DNA of 64,000 nt, taken from contig NC_092561.1 of NCBI RefSeq assembly GCF_037975245.1, positions 21,274,826 to 21,338,825 of the forward strand, in the 5' to 3' direction. The stretch comes from Apostichopus japonicus (lineage: Eukaryota; Echinodermata; Holothuroidea; Aspidochirotida; Stichopodidae). Under the pieces are notes generated by a model that was not told the origin of the DNA, ran no database searches, and saw only the letters and a list, made by a program, of their open reading frames with translations. The translations under genes and the position numbers were made by a program. Positions 22,766 to 35,924 of this stretch are shown piece after piece (the first letter of the stretch is position 1; the number at the start of each line of letters is the position of its first letter).

Positions 22766-25700
22766 ATTTCAGTTATCTAGGGGTCCTCTTTGCATCATTT
22801 CTTTGGAATGAACCTTCAGGACAGCCCAAGGGGAGACAAGTTAAGAGAAAGTTGAGGATACATATATATACAAAATTTGACTTGGTCAGAGGCCATAATG
22901 TATCCCTGAAGGCACAGTAGGTAAAGCACCCAGCTAAACATGGACAGAACTGTTCATCATAGTCACTCAACCCACATCACATGATTAAAGGCAAATGATT
23001 TACCAGACCTTAAAAACAGGTTCAATAAGATGATGATGTTACAACAGTTACATATATCTCAAAATGTCAATTCTATTAATACCAATAGTAGCATTATATT
23101 TAAATTTTACTTGAACAATGGATTGATATGAAACTCATTATGGTTAATAAAGCATTCATGAGCATGTGAATATATCTGCCAAATATCTATTTATTTTACA
23201 ATATCTGAATATATATTTACAGAGAAATGTACAAATGGTCTGCTCTTAAAATATGACAACAAACATTTGGTTTGATCATGCAATTAGATCTCTTGTCTCT
23301 TCTTTGTATCGAAACATGAAACTAAAGCTAATCCACCTAGAGGTGACCAATAGTCAGGTCAATCCCCGGGACAATGACGTCACTGTCCCCCCCCCTCCCC
23401 ACTTCCCTTCTCTTTGCACTCTTCATTGTTCGGCATACTAACAGTAATACATTATACTGTACTTCATCCCATACTTTAATATTTCACTCAACTACCTAAT
23501 CAGCCAGACCAAGAGTCTGTATTCCCCTCCTGACAACCCCTCCTGACACCCGCCTCCTGACACCCCCTCTTGTCACGCCTAGATCTACTGACAGAATACA
23601 ACACTGAAAAAAAAAACTGGCATAAGAGAGGCAGTTCCCATTAAGAACCATAGCACCCAATTATTTAATACGTCCCACAGGCTAAATTATTCTTTCCATT
23701 TCAAAACTTAAACGTATTTGATGGCAAATGAAAGTTACTACAAATGCTGCCAGCTATATATAAACTTGTTTGAAATGACTGCAGCAAACAATAATGAGAT
23801 AACAAAAACCTGAAAGCAATGAAAAATAAATGACAAGTAAAATATAAAGTACTGAATTTGACTTGAATTTGGTTTTACCAGTTCAAGGATTTGTCTTAAT
23901 CTAAAATGTACAGAAAATTACTATTTTGCAGGAGTGAACAATCCATCCATTTTTAAGGAAGTCGTATGTGACCTCACAGGTCATCCTTCTTTCTGGTGTT
24001 GTAAATTTCTTAAAAATATCTCTTGTTGAACAGTGAAGTCGCTATCTATAACTTTGGTTAAGTGCTGAAGTGGTTATGTAGTACTACTGTGTAATGAAGA
24101 ATGCATTCATCCTAACACCTTATATTGAGTACAAACCCTTTATGTAGTGTAATTGTGCACTACAGCATAAAAAGGGAGTGAAGACTTGCAGTCCGATGCC
24201 AGAAATCTGACCTATTTTCGAATGAGGTGTAACAGAAGTGTTAGACACCACCATCGATCCCAGAAAATGAACACAGCTTGCTACCGTTGGTAATAAGACA
24301 CTAGTGTACAGTCAATACATGCAGCTACGGTCAATACCCACAACACAGTGTACATAGCAGCGATGGACATCTCAGGTCTAGATAAAAGATAACAAGGTAA
24401 TACATCTCATTACTGTCTGCATTTTGAAGCGACAAGAAAAAAAAACTTCACTTGCAAGCAACGGAAAGTTAACTTTCTCAGAGGGCGGCCAGCGGTTTGG
24501 GGCGAGTCTTCAATGCCTTTAAGCATCGAGTTTTATACAGAATGTTTGAGGAAACAGTCTGAATCACAACCAAAACTGTATTGTTACACTGATGCTACAT
24601 CATGTAAAGCTACGAATGAATAATATAGACTAACAAAATCTCAAACTATTTTACTTTCATTTCATGTACATCAAGTCAGAATTTGTGTTTTCCAGACCTG
24701 TTTAAGTGATACTACCTAATAATGCACTGAAGCGACTGAAACTTGTAATTATCTGAGAGGGCTTTACATCTAATGGGAAGGATTAAAGGGATTAACATGA
24801 ATGTTGCTAGGATCAAATGAATACACACCTACATGGCAAGCCTTATTACAGAGGGCCATCTTCTACTGCTCTGCTACTTCGTAGAATGTCTAAATAGACT
24901 GATCTATTTAGTTCAGATTTACTGCAGACAAACCTACAGTCACCTAAGCCTCATACAACTACTGTATGCATAATTATTTCTTTTGTGAAATAACTGCACA
25001 GTTTGATAGGGTTGGCATGTACCATCATACCACATACAACACTGTTTATTAGAAATCTCTCCGTATGTAATTCCTATGACCAAATTTCAAAATATGTTTC
25101 ACTTTTATATGAGACTGTTCATATGTTAACTTCTTGACAAACAGAAATTCTACACAACAAACATTTCAAAAGTGCGACACACATCTATGTTTAACAGCAT
25201 CTAAGTGCGCAAGGACTATGTCTAGTGCAATTTGAAATATACTAAGTGTCTGGAACAGGGGTGCATCCACCTTCTTTGCACTGAATGGGGGGGGGTGGGG
25301 GCCTAATATGTTAAGTCATCAAGGGGAGGGGTCAAAGGAAAAGGGTGTCTGTCAGACTCTGTCACCCTTTGAGAAATTTGGTAAAATGAAGGGTACTTTG
25401 ATGCAAAATGGTGCTACACTTTTGAAACTGTTGAATAATTTTAGGAATGTTCAGCTTATACCACACAAATATTGGACAACCTGGGTGGGGGCTCCCCAGA
25501 CATATATGCAGTTGCACACCCCCTGGTGTGGGAATCAACTAACCCCTCACCCTACAGGTGACACTATTCTTCAAATGATAAATATTTGGATCAGGTTAGT
25601 TGGCAGTCCGGCGGTCAGTCAAGCTAGTTGATGGTCCTTTGGTCAACCTAAATGTTCTTGTTAGCTAAAACTAGTCCAAACAGCAAAATGAATTGCCAAC

Positions 25701-25949
25701 AAAGACTGTCTGACAAGAAATTCCCTTATACCTTCAGATAATCTGTAAAAACCAGTCGTATGTTTTAATTGAATTGTTTGCCTGTTGAATAAAAGACAGG
25801 ATAAATTCTTAGACAGACTCTGTATGAAATATTTATAAATTCTTTGAAAATTTAAACTATAGTTTACTATGAAAGGCCTGGTACTTGTAGTAGTAGTTGC
25901 ATCAAACATTGCTGTGAAAATGATAAACATGAAAACTTGTTTTTGGACA
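22766..25949. other. Non-coding, possible 3' UTR of the SEA gene at right end
   Basis: No further exon or conserved domain is recognised. On the - strand an AATAAA occurs at ~25045-25050, about 0.9 kb past the stop of the SEA-domain gene, and could be its poly(A) signal. C-rich runs lie near 23388 and 23530-23580, and a G-rich run near 25287. Confidence 0.4.
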
Positions 25950-28651
25950 TCAATTGTCCTGTACTATCCTCCATCTCTGGACATGGAAACCGTAAAAGTC
26001 TGGCTCCTGCAGAGCAATGAGAAATAAATCGAAGACGTCCGTGGCCTCTTCGCTTGAGCCAGACTTCGCCCCGAGATGGTCACCAATATCGGTAAAGATC
26101 ATAAAGACCGTGATCTCCACGTTTGGTCTTCTGAGCGGGAAAACGAGAGAATGAGAGAAATATGGTAGGTTGATGTATAAGGACTCAATGTTTGAGGGGA
26201 TCTACAAACACCAAGAAAATCAGCTGAGGTACATATTTCAGTATTTTCCATTAGGTTAGCATAATTCTCAAGGGTTACCTACAGGGGTGCCAGAATTCCG
26301 GCAATAGCCGGAATTTCAGCTATTTCCCGACTTAGAATTTTGATTTCGGCTCCACACGATCTCTCCGTCCCAATTGAAAAGGGCATGAGTTTTTTTCCGC
26401 GAATTTCTAACTATTATCCTAACACACTGTAGCATACACAAATTGGAGCCTATACCGAATTTTTCTCTCTGGATTTTCATAAAGTCCCAACATTAGCTTA
26501 GTCTTTGGGACATCCAAGTCCCCACAACTTTCAGGCCCTAGGGGCAAACCCTGCTGGCATCCCTGTACCTAACCATAGAACTAGGAACTGATAGCACAAC
26601 ATCGTCAGCCTTTTCTTTGGAAACTTGTCTTCACTTGTCACCTGTACACATCTTAATAGCAAAACCAAATTGTCTGGATTTATTTCTACTGCCCATCAGT
26701 TGCACTTCAAATGTTTCAACTGTTCATGAAACACACTGTAGTTTATAGAATATACTAGATGTCTACACTGTAGCTAAACACTGTATATTGTGTAATACTG
26801 TTGGATAAGCACTGCCTGCTACCCACCATGCCTTGTTGTTACAAATTCTAATATTGGTAAATTAAAGGGGCTGTATGGGAACCTTTTCAGATCTTCACTG
26901 CTCCATGGACCTCACCTCTTTGACCTCCTCTTCAGGAGCAAATTTCAAGCTATATCAAGAAACCCTTTGTCCTATTGTGATTTGACTCTTTCAGAAGGTA
27001 AAACATTGAACAAATCAAAGAATATCACTTATAATTAGGAGGAGATGATGATAATAATAATAAGGATGAGATGATAAATACCTTTCCAGATCCAGAACGA
27101 TAGTTTCCACATAGACCTCACTGAAAACACTCTGATTATAAAGATTATCAATCTGAAAAAAAATTAAATGAAAAACAGTTGACAATAAAATAATCCGTCT
27201 TTAAGTTTGATAAAAGACACATCATTACATGAAACGAGACTGTGGAGATAATCAATATATGATGACTGACTATCCTGAATGCAAACCCTATCATATCAGT
27301 ACTTAGTAAATGTGAAGGTAAGGATGGTGGGGAAGACATATTGTTGAAGCAGCCGGGGGGGAGGGGGGGGTTGGTTGGCAACTTTGCTTTGAGAATTATT
27401 AATTTTTGAAAAGATACATCCATTTTAAAACATAAATACCAGTGCATTCCACCCATTGTTTAAGGCATCATGTCAAAAGCTGAGAGGGGCTGCAGCCATG
27501 CTGTGCACAGGGCAATAATCTTTACATGCTTCACAGTTTCACACCATAGGTACTGCTGGTCTATTGTGGGATAATAGTGGGGGTTTTGCATATGAAGTAA
27601 GAAATTCATTTTGCTTTTTTGATTTCCTCCGAACTGAACCAATATGGAGTAAGATGAGACATACCGCTCTCTGAAAGTCACTTTCTATGGTTGAGTTATC
27701 TGGGAATGTAGTCAAGACCAGGTGTGCGGTAATGTTGGTAGGAATCATTTCATATGTGTAGGTTGTACCAGGTTGCCTCGGACCTAGAGGGAACAAGAAG
27801 AAGTGATATCAATCTCTCAAAATGTTACAATGAGAGGATTGTTAACGACAACCATTGTTTCATAGTTTTCATATTGACACATTAATAATGCATTCCGACT
27901 ATTTTTTAATGTAACTGGGGATGAGAGAGGTGAATTTAAACCCATACTACCTTTTATACTACGATTGACAAATGTATCGGCCAAAAAGAGAAACTAAGGT
28001 AAATCACGCAAAGAAATACAGGCATGTTGTCCTCTCATAGTAAAATACTGTTAAATCGAGAACTTTCGGCACTTTACGAAGGCAGTGGCATTTGTAGCAA
28101 TGAATCTTAGCAATTGGGAGGTCCGGGGTTCGATTCCCAGCCGGGTCATAGTAAGGTGGGTTTTTCATCCAAGAGCAATCTACGGTTTTCGCATCTGAAA
28201 TGACTTTCTAAACTTGAAAAGATTCCAAAGATTTTGAGCTAAAATGTTGAATTGGAAGCCACCCGACGTTAAAGTTGTAATCCATAAGCCCTTGCGGGTT
28301 TCTCCCACATTTGGGGTCGCTTCAGCGTCGTAAAAATAACTGCTGATTATTATTATTATTAAATTATGAGCAAGAGACTTCATAATCAGCTAATGTACAT
28401 AATACTCATTATTTCTGGCAGTAATCATCAATTGTTTTAGATAATTAAATCGATTACTTACTGAGCAAGACAATGATAACTGAGATGATGGATGCAATGA
28501 CCAGACAAGTGATTATACAGACAACGATATTGACCGTCTTTCGGTGGTCTCGCCAGTAAGAGTTCTCACTTTCTCTGGCTAATTCAAACTGTGTTTGAGG
28601 ATCCAAAGCCACAGGTTTGTATACAACGTTTGGACTGGTTGCCATGGTTTC
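25950..28651 (-). CDS. Small type II membrane protein with SEA-like ectodomain
   Basis: Four coding exons on the - strand: 28651-28462, 27783-27665, 27152-27082 and 26130-25950 (TGA at 25952-25950). All sites are GT-AG and phases match (1, 0, 2). From the ATG at 28645 (context AACCATGG) the protein has 184 residues: ~36 cytoplasmic residues, one hydrophobic helix (~38-61, NIVVCIITCLVIASIIS), then an ectodomain. The ectodomain pattern TTYTYEMIPTNITAHLVL, IDNLYNQSVFSEVYVETI and PNVEITVFMIF resembles a SEA domain, known from mucin-like and type II transmembrane proteins. N-glycosylation sites (NIT, NST, NQS) are present. The classic autocleavage motif is not obvious. An upstream in-frame exon at 35794-35735 may add 22 residues. 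Introns contain a SINE and a MITE. No name is assigned. Confidence 0.75.
26282..26565. mobile_element. MITE, 284 bp, in intron of the SEA gene
   Basis: Terminal inverted repeats CAGGGGTGCCAG and CTGGCATCCCTG are flanked by the direct duplication TACCTA (26276-26281 and 26566-26571). No coding capacity. Its ends resemble those of the 8212-8766 element (GRGRTGCCA core), also with a 6-bp duplication. Confidence 0.75.
28075..28362 (+). mobile_element. tRNA-derived SINE
   Basis: A tRNA-like head contains a good B box (ggttcgattcc, ~28128) and an A-box-like stretch (~28085). An unrelated body follows, with gggtttctcccacatttggg and cgcttcagcgtcg, and an attattattatt tail at ~28347-28362. It lies in the first intron of the SEA gene in antisense orientation. 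It is not a functional tRNA gene, since no cloverleaf could be built. Confidence 0.7.
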
Positions 28652-29775
28652 CTGGGATAGAAATTTTGTAAAATAGTTTTACTTGAGATCCTCTGATACA
28701 TGAGGTAAATGAAAAATAGTAGGACTAAGATATGCTTTGTTCTTGATAGCTGCATAATAATAATAATAGTCTAACATAATACGTATATTGGTATAACATG
28801 ATTTTTATTAAAACGGGTAATAATATGTTTAGCATTGTCTTGATGAGGTAATGTTCCACTCATGTGCCATTCTCTATCATCCTAATTATAGGATATGATG
28901 CAATAGCAATCGCTGATGTTTCATGCTTTATAGTTTTTCCTGGTTCCTAATTCCAATAAAGATTGAAACTGCCATCATTTCAGATCAATTCTTATTGAGA
29001 CTGAGCATGAGCAGGGATCTATTTCTTGCTTTTAGGATGATACTAATTTAATAAACACAATTTAATAAACATTGATGTTCAGTTGTTCATAGAGGGACCT
29101 ACTGTTTACCTCGAGAGAATTCCACGATATTAAACGACCATCTTTAGTCATTATTCAATTTTTTTTTTTTTTTTTTTGTGTACTGTATAATACATTAGGA
29201 TTATATATAATGTAAACACTCTCTATCTCAGCTTGACAAGTCAAAGTGAATACAAATGATATGTGCATGAAAACCCAATACTGTTTGATGTGATGGTGTA
29301 ATGGAAATTCAAACTATTTGTACAGCAGGCCATTTCATAAAATACATTTCCCAACACACAGAATGTTAAGCATGCAGTGTTTTGTGTAAATGCCGACATT
29401 ACATCTATTTAAACAGATGTGGAGACTAATACATGGTCATGGTACAGTAGGCCATTTATGCAATACCAATATTGTGCTAGCATGCAAATATGCTATACAA
29501 AGGTGCTTTTACAGTATCTACGTGGTGAACTTGTTGTGACACCCACCTACCTGTAAACATAATAGGGACTTGTCAAAAATGGGAGTCTTATTATTTACTC
29601 TGTAAATTTATATAAATTGTACCAGGTTGTATCATGAGGGGAAAAATAATGGAAAAATTGAATTCAAAGAAAAGGAAGCAAACTTAAACTTGCATTACCA
29701 TGAGTTTGCAAATCAGTATTTAATATTGATTAATCAATTTGATTTGTACTGTGTGCTATAGTTTGTTAGATATAT
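28652..29775. other. Intron sequence, no recognised feature
   Basis: Part of the probable first intron of the SEA gene. It contains a poly-T run at ~29159-29177 and nothing coding. Confidence 0.4.
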
Positions 29776-29779
29776 TGTA

Positions 29780-32371
29780 GGGCCATTCCACGTCACGTAA
29801 GTCACAAATCAGAGAGACATTTTACACTTGTTTTCAATCTCCAGTTCAGTGCAAGTCTAGAGTTAAGTCATATGCCTATCATTCCTGAACTTTGAATACC
29901 CACAATAAATTCTGTCACCACTGCGAAACATTAATGCTTTCCCATTGCGAATTATAGCGCCCTCAACTTGTGTCACGTAAGTCACGCAGAGAAATGAAGA
30001 ATTTCAACTTTTTGAAGGAAATCAATAAATCCTGTGAAGTATTGAGAGAAATCTGCTAAGTTGCCTATTATATCTGAAAAGGACACATTGAGGAATAACT
30101 TCAAGGTAAAATTTAATTGATATGCGTTTTATACCGGTATTCGTATGCAAATTAGCGACGTCACGTAAGTCACAAAAAATTGTCACGTAAGTCACACGTG
30201 TGAAACTGCTAAGTTTCCTCTCACAGTTTCCAAAGATACAAAGTAACACAGGCTAAGGACATGTTTACAAGTTCATTATATTGAGATTGGGGGAAGGGGG
30301 AGGGTCTATTCCACATAAAAATAGAATCTAGAAGTTCACTTGTACATAAAAAGTCCTATAGACTAGTTCTGCAAAATATCTTAACTTAAGTGCTACAGTA
30401 CTAGCAAATAGTTTCTTAATTAGGAGTAAACAAGTTTTTCCAGACTAGTTAATACAGAATACTTCTAATGTATTTGCATTTCTACATTTTGGTTATTATT
30501 TAAAGCTTTTTGGTAACATTTTAGTGACTTTTGGGAATTTGGATTAAAATAATTAATCCATATAAATCCATGTGGCAAAGGCAGAAGGTGGCAAGATGTG
30601 TATGTGGAAAACCGAATTAGATACTGAAGGAGATCCACTAATGTCAGTTACTTATGTTGTACTTCCAGCTCTGACCTCTCATATTAAGGTAGATGACTGG
30701 GTTGTTGTAAAATATGATGATGTACTGTACCCAGGAGAGGTTACAAATATAGTGCCTGCCACCACCACAACGTGGAAATGGCCTCTTACGGTAGATAAAA
30801 TCTCCTACTAGCCCGAAAACATTATTAAAACAAATTTTACCTCCTGAAGCACCTTGTGCAGTTCAGGGGTAGACTGCAATTCACATTTAAAGAACTTAAA
30901 GTCTCAATATGTGTTTGCTGATGAAATTCGGAAAACAAAGTTCCGAAGCAGATTCAGTGTTTCTTAACTTCTAAATGCACTCTGACCAGGGGGGTTTAAT
31001 GGAGAAAAACTGTCGCAATCAAACAAAAGAAATTTATTTTCTGTTCCCCGTATGGCGCGAACTATTTACTGTAAAATCACTGCAACCGCCCATATCAGCA
31101 CGTTCATTACACAAATGTAACCTACTTTACTTATACTCTTATCGTCCACTTTTTTTACCCAATTAAAGGAGGAAACTCTTGAAAATACCTGTTTATTCAT
31201 TGCAATGGAAGGAAATGATACAATTTTGCAAGCTACATCAGTAAGACTGACAGAAAGATACCATTCAAGAGAATGAAAGAAAGATACTATTCAAAAGAAC
31301 GAACCTACCACAGGCTAGCCACGAAAGTGAAAGTAGTCCTAGGCATAACCGTTGTAAACAAAACAGAGAGATTTGATTGGCGCATGATCTGTCGGCCAGG
31401 TTTGCACATTTTGATTGAATTTTGTAGAATCTATGGACTCGTTAAGAAATCTATTGTTTATCGACATATAAACAAATAAAAATAATGAATTTTGATATGG
31501 AAACTGCATAGAAGGGTGTCATTTTCACTGAGCTTTCAGTGCAGCAAGCTGGAAAAGCTGAAGTTTAAATTTGGAAAACATGTCATGAGACTTAAAGGTA
31601 ACAAGTAATATTGTTCTTAGTTTGAGCCTTTTTTGCAATTCACTTATGTAACTTTTCAATTTTACTTCAGATTATAAATGTTGTTCCTGCATTTTAGAAC
31701 TGAGTAGGTATCTTTGATAAATAGGAAGGTGTTATAAACCTGTTATAGTATAGAAGACATCAAAACTGTGTGAAAGTGTTGAGAATGAACTTGTCACGTA
31801 AGTTACACTTCCCTTTGTGACTTACGTGACGTCACGTAAGTCACACACTTCCGGAGTCCCTAAATTTGTTAAAGCTTGATACATTGATCAAAAGTGGTGG
31901 TATTACAGATCAGCCTTTATAACTACCTTTACAATTGTAGCTCACTTTGCTCTCACACACTATATATTATTGGAGGAAAACATTCCCTTCTATTTTTGTC
32001 ACGTAAGTCACAGCCAGAGTGTGGCATTTTTAACATAATCTGTGTTACCAGTAATAAAGAAAATTTGTTAAATTGTGTTATTAGATAAATTAGCAGACTG
32101 CATTTAACTGCCACATATAAAGAAAGCTTGGACTTTCCTTTCATTTAAGGATTTTTTCTACTTTCAATTATTATTTGATAATGCACCATAAATGTGCCTA
32201 CAGTTTGAGATGGATATTCATTGCTATAACCCAAGATTGAGAAATCAGAAGAAGAAAACTTTTACCGTTTATGAAAGTCTAACCTACGTACTTTACATTA
32301 TACACAAAGAGAGACAACTTATAACCCTTTCTAATTTTGCCATGTTGGGACCACTTGGTGTGGAATGGCCC
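29780..32371. mobile_element. DNA transposon (2,592 bp) with TGTA flanks and repeated motif
   Basis: The ends are inverted, GGGCCATTCCAC at left and GTGGAATGGCCC at right, flanked by TGTA on both sides (29776-29779 and 32372-32375). A 14-bp motif GTCACGTAAGTCAC occurs at 29792, 29972, 30160, 30182, 31831 and 31998 on +, as a one-base variant at 31793, and inverted at 31817-31830. It clusters near both ends, as transposase-binding subterminal repeats do. One coding remnant lies inside (30595-30811). No transposase is recognised, so this may be a non-autonomous or decayed copy. The superfamily is unassigned. Confidence 0.7.
30595..30811 (+). CDS. Coding remnant with DWVVVKYD and WKWP motifs
   Basis: A 72-codon open stretch from ATG 30595 (open back to 30572). 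It includes KVDDWVVVKYDDVLYPGEVT and then WKWP. This spacing resembles a short C-terminal module I recall from uncharacterised, often transposon-linked invertebrate proteins (DWV..YD...PG.V...WKWP), possibly an SH3/Tudor-like barrel. It may begin at an acceptor in ggcaaaggcag. It lies wholly inside the TIR element, so it is probably element-encoded and partial. Function unknown. Confidence 0.4.
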
Positions 32372-32639
32372 TGTATGGTTGACAATAATACCAAATATAA
32401 AATATAGACTTACTCAATATAAGGAGGTGTGTGGGATAAGGTACTGTAGATGCAACAGGAATTAAGTGGGTTAAAGCAGAGCACTCTGGAAAGGAACCAG
32501 CCAAGACAGAACACAAGAGCAGGTAGAATGAAGGTAGCAGGTCAGCAAGGGAGGAAGTTTACTGAAGTGAAGAAATCAACAAGTTTAAAAGAAAAACAAT
32601 GAGCACAACGACAGAGCTTCATTCATGAATGTTAAAAGA

Positions 32640-33475
32640 AACCATGTGCCACGTGGTTGAATAGTATCCTAGTGTTAAGTGTGTACACCAATGAGCAGTT
32701 ACCATACATACAGTAGGATAGTATCCAAGCATTAAATGGACACTCAACACATATGAGCAAATTACCATACATGTGGTACAGCAGTACCCCTGTGTTAAGT
32801 GAATATTTGGCACATTATGAGTAGTTACCATGTGGTAGGCCAGGATCCCAGAGTTATGTGGGTACTTACTACTTAGCACATAACAACAGTTACCATGTGG
32901 TAGGACAGTATCCTAGTGTTAAGTGGGTACTTAGCACATATCAGCGTTACCATGTGGTAGGACAGTATCCCAGTGTTAAGTGGGTACTTAGCACATATCA
33001 GCAGTTACCATGTGGTAGGACAGTATCCCAGTGTTAAGTGGGTACTTAGCACATATCAGCGTTACCATGTGGTAGGACAGTATCCCAGTGTTAAGTGGGT
33101 ACTTAGCACATATCAGCAGTTACCATGTGGTAGGACAGTGTCCCAGTGTTAAGTGGGTACTTAGCACATATCAGCATTACCATGTGGTAGGACAGTATCC
33201 CAGTGTTAAGTGGGTACTTAGCACATATCAGCGTTACCATGTGGTAGGATAGTAGGACTGTATCCCAGTGTTAAGTGGGTACTTAGCACATATCAGCATT
33301 ACCGTGTGATAGGATAGTAGGACAGTATCCTAGTGTTAAGTGGGTACTTAGCAGTCTTAGCACATATCAACAGTTATCATGTGGTAGGATAGTAGGACAG
33401 GATCCCAACTGTTAAGTGGGTACTTAGCACATGTCAGCAGTTACCATGTGGTAGGAGTCTGACAGTCTCCCATTA
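32640..33475 (+). repeat. Satellite, ~57-bp unit
   Basis: About 14 tandem units of roughly 57 bp built from ttaccatgtggtaggacagt, atcccagtgttaagtggg and tacttagcacatatcagca. Units are most regular at 32900-33300 and decay at both ends. A stray unit fragment (cccagtgttaagtacag) lies at ~34981. Confidence 0.9.
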
Positions 33476-33876
33476 CAATGGGGTACCCTGCCCATGTTGT
33501 GAATAGTTACTAATTATTTGAATTATTCTAGTATTACACCAGTGTTTAGTAGGACACGTCTACAGTTATTAAAGCTACAGTATACAAGCATTCGTCAATT
33601 ACAATTTTGTTCACAGTAAGATCACACTATGATATCTATTGATGCAATTTTTCTCCAACTAAACTTTAATGAGCCACTCATTAATGAACTTGATTTAATC
33701 CTCAACATTTCATCAATCTGATCATTTTCATAATTGGAGTATTAAACATATATTTGAAACCAAATTTCACAAAGTTTTTATTTTAATTCAATCTTTGAAT
33801 GAAAACTTGACTTCACATTTTAGAATCACCTATTGCACTCTACATTGATCAGTCTTTAACAAACCCAAACATCTGC

Positions 33877-34316
33877 TAGGACTATAGGAACATGTACGGA
33901 GTGGTACCCACACTCAGACTTTGCCTAAGGGATAATTACGTCACTAGGCTCACCTTTGAAGGCTAGGACTATAGGAACATGTAGGGAGTAGTACCGACAC
34001 TCAGACTTTGCCTAGGGGATAATTACGTCACTAGGCTCGCCTTTGAAGGTTAGGACTATATAGGAACATGTAGGGAGTAGTACCGACACTCAAACTTGGC
34101 CTAGGGGATAATTATGTCACTAGGCCCGCCTTTAAAGGATAGGACTATAGGAACATGTACGGAGTGGTACCCACACTCAGACTTGGCCTAGGGGATAATT
34201 ACGTCACTAGGCTCGCCTTTGAAGGCTAGGACTGTAGGAACATGTACGGAGTGGTACCCACACTCAGACTTGGCCTAGGGAATAACTACATCACTAGGCC
34301 TTCTTTTGACGGCTTC
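33877..34316 (+). repeat. Satellite, ~87-bp unit, five copies
   Basis: Units start at ~33877, 33964, 34049, 34138 and 34226. Each contains taggactataggaacatgta, a GTACC core, cacactcagactt and ggataattacgtcactagg. It follows the 57-bp satellite within the same intron. Confidence 0.9.
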
Positions 34317-35734
34317 CGTTTTCCTTAAGTACATTATGCAATAGAAATTTACCTGACACGCACCTGCCCTCCTAAGGATATAGCCCTCTGCACACCCCTC
34401 CCCCCTCTACCCAGGACCCCTCATCAAGGTGAATGATTCACTCAATGGAATATGTTTCATGTGTCAATGATCTGGTGGGACACCATCAATTACACATGGA
34501 AGTTGGAACCTCTTTTTGATGACACGCTCTTGTCGGAATAAATATGAATTTGTTATGATATATTTAGCTTAATAGTGAAAATTAGTCTGTTATCAATCAT
34601 TTCGATTTACAAATAACCAAGCTAGCCAATTATAAAGGAGGATAATATATTATAAAATAAGTGATTAAAATGTCACAGATTTTTCCCTAAAAAGTAACTT
34701 TTTTTGCCAAATTTTATTCAAATTGAAGATAATACATTTGTCATGGTAAATTTCTTGAGGGGGGGACAGATTGATTGGCAACATTATAATTTAACATAGA
34801 ACTTAACATGTTGATCATGGTAGCCTGAAAATTGCCCCATGAAAGTATATTACAAAAAAATACCATTTGGCCCCCTATTTTGTGGAATAATCCATTTACA
34901 TACTCAGGTGCAACACAGGTTATGAAGGATAGAAGGTGCATACACTGAATAGCAGCCATTCCCACAGCGTTGGTGAGTTTCCCAGTGTTAAGTACAGAGT
35001 GTTACATCTGAGCATGTGCTATTAACAGTTAGATGACCGTGCAATGCAGTGATTCATAGGACAATTAATTATATTACCCCATTGGGAGCATCAAATACAT
35101 TTCACAATTGACTGAAATTGATCTCCCAGTTACAACCATGAGGACTTACTATGAGAACTAAAAAAATTAAAATGAATATACAACAACTTAAATGATACAC
35201 AGCTTTAAGCTCCCTTCAAATTTCTGTAAAACCAATTATGTTTGAATTCTGGAAAAGTTATGCAGGCCTACTGTACATACAGCTCAGCTTGTACATGTAG
35301 TTTCAATGTCAGCTGGCATTGATATTCAGCATGAGTAGCGTGAGTGTTCTTGCATAGGTACTGCTTGCTGCTATTATTAAACGGAAGCAGGGACACAATT
35401 TTCTACAAAATGAGCCCTCGGTTCTCTTTGGATGTACAGAGGTAAACTAGGCTATGAAGCTCTATTACGAAAACATGATAGGTCTAGCCTCTGTACTGAC
35501 AATTAGTTTAAAAAAGAGGTAGCAAACTGTAGCATTGATTCAAGTTTAGAGTGAAATGAACATTTTAAATTACTAAATAATCCTGACAATCCTACCAAGG
35601 GAGACAGCAAAGATTGTGCCTCCCATATACAGCATTTGCAGCTTGTTAGTGGGTGAAACTATCATGAATATTAATTATAATGTGCAAGTGAAGTTACAAA
35701 CTGTATCTGTGACATTAATACCAGATGTACTTAC
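34317..35734. other. Intron sequence, no recognised feature
   Basis: AT-rich. An 84-codon + strand frame at 35616-35870 overlaps the antisense of the better-supported exon at 35735-35794 and is not called. Confidence 0.4.
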
Positions 35735-35794
35735 CTCAGTTGAATTCAAATCACCATTTTGCACCACATCTGATACTGTTGGAACTATAGACAT
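35735..35794 (-). CDS. Probable first coding exon of the SEA-domain gene
   Basis: On the - strand an ATG at 35794 opens 20 codons (MSIVPTVSDVVQNGD, then LNSTE) ending at a strong donor, GAG|gtaagt. The phase is 0. The acceptor at 28652 opens the SEA gene's exon with GAA ACC ATG in the same phase, so splicing would give an in-frame protein of 206 residues with a longer cytoplasmic tail. A possible upstream acceptor (ctggcccag, ~35840) suggests a 5' UTR intron. Inference from frame and splice sites only. Confidence 0.45.
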
Positions 35795-35924
35795 TCTCTC
35801 ATATGATCAAAACACGATTCGTGGAAAGGAATCAACTGGGCCAGAGAAAACAAAAATGAATTATTTCTAAACATACATGATGTTCGCAGGAACTACAACT
35901 TAGTCCCTAGGCAAGGCCTACCTA

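Noticed and set aside
28085-28160. tRNA gene
   Set aside because: Only the B box and a weak A box are present; the rest does not fold as a cloverleaf and continues into a SINE body with a tail.
32640-34316. CRISPR-like array
   Set aside because: Units are contiguous tandem repeats without unique spacers, in an animal genome.
35616-35870. 84-codon frame on the + strand
   Set aside because: Overlaps, antisense, an exon with a strong donor and matching phase; no family features.
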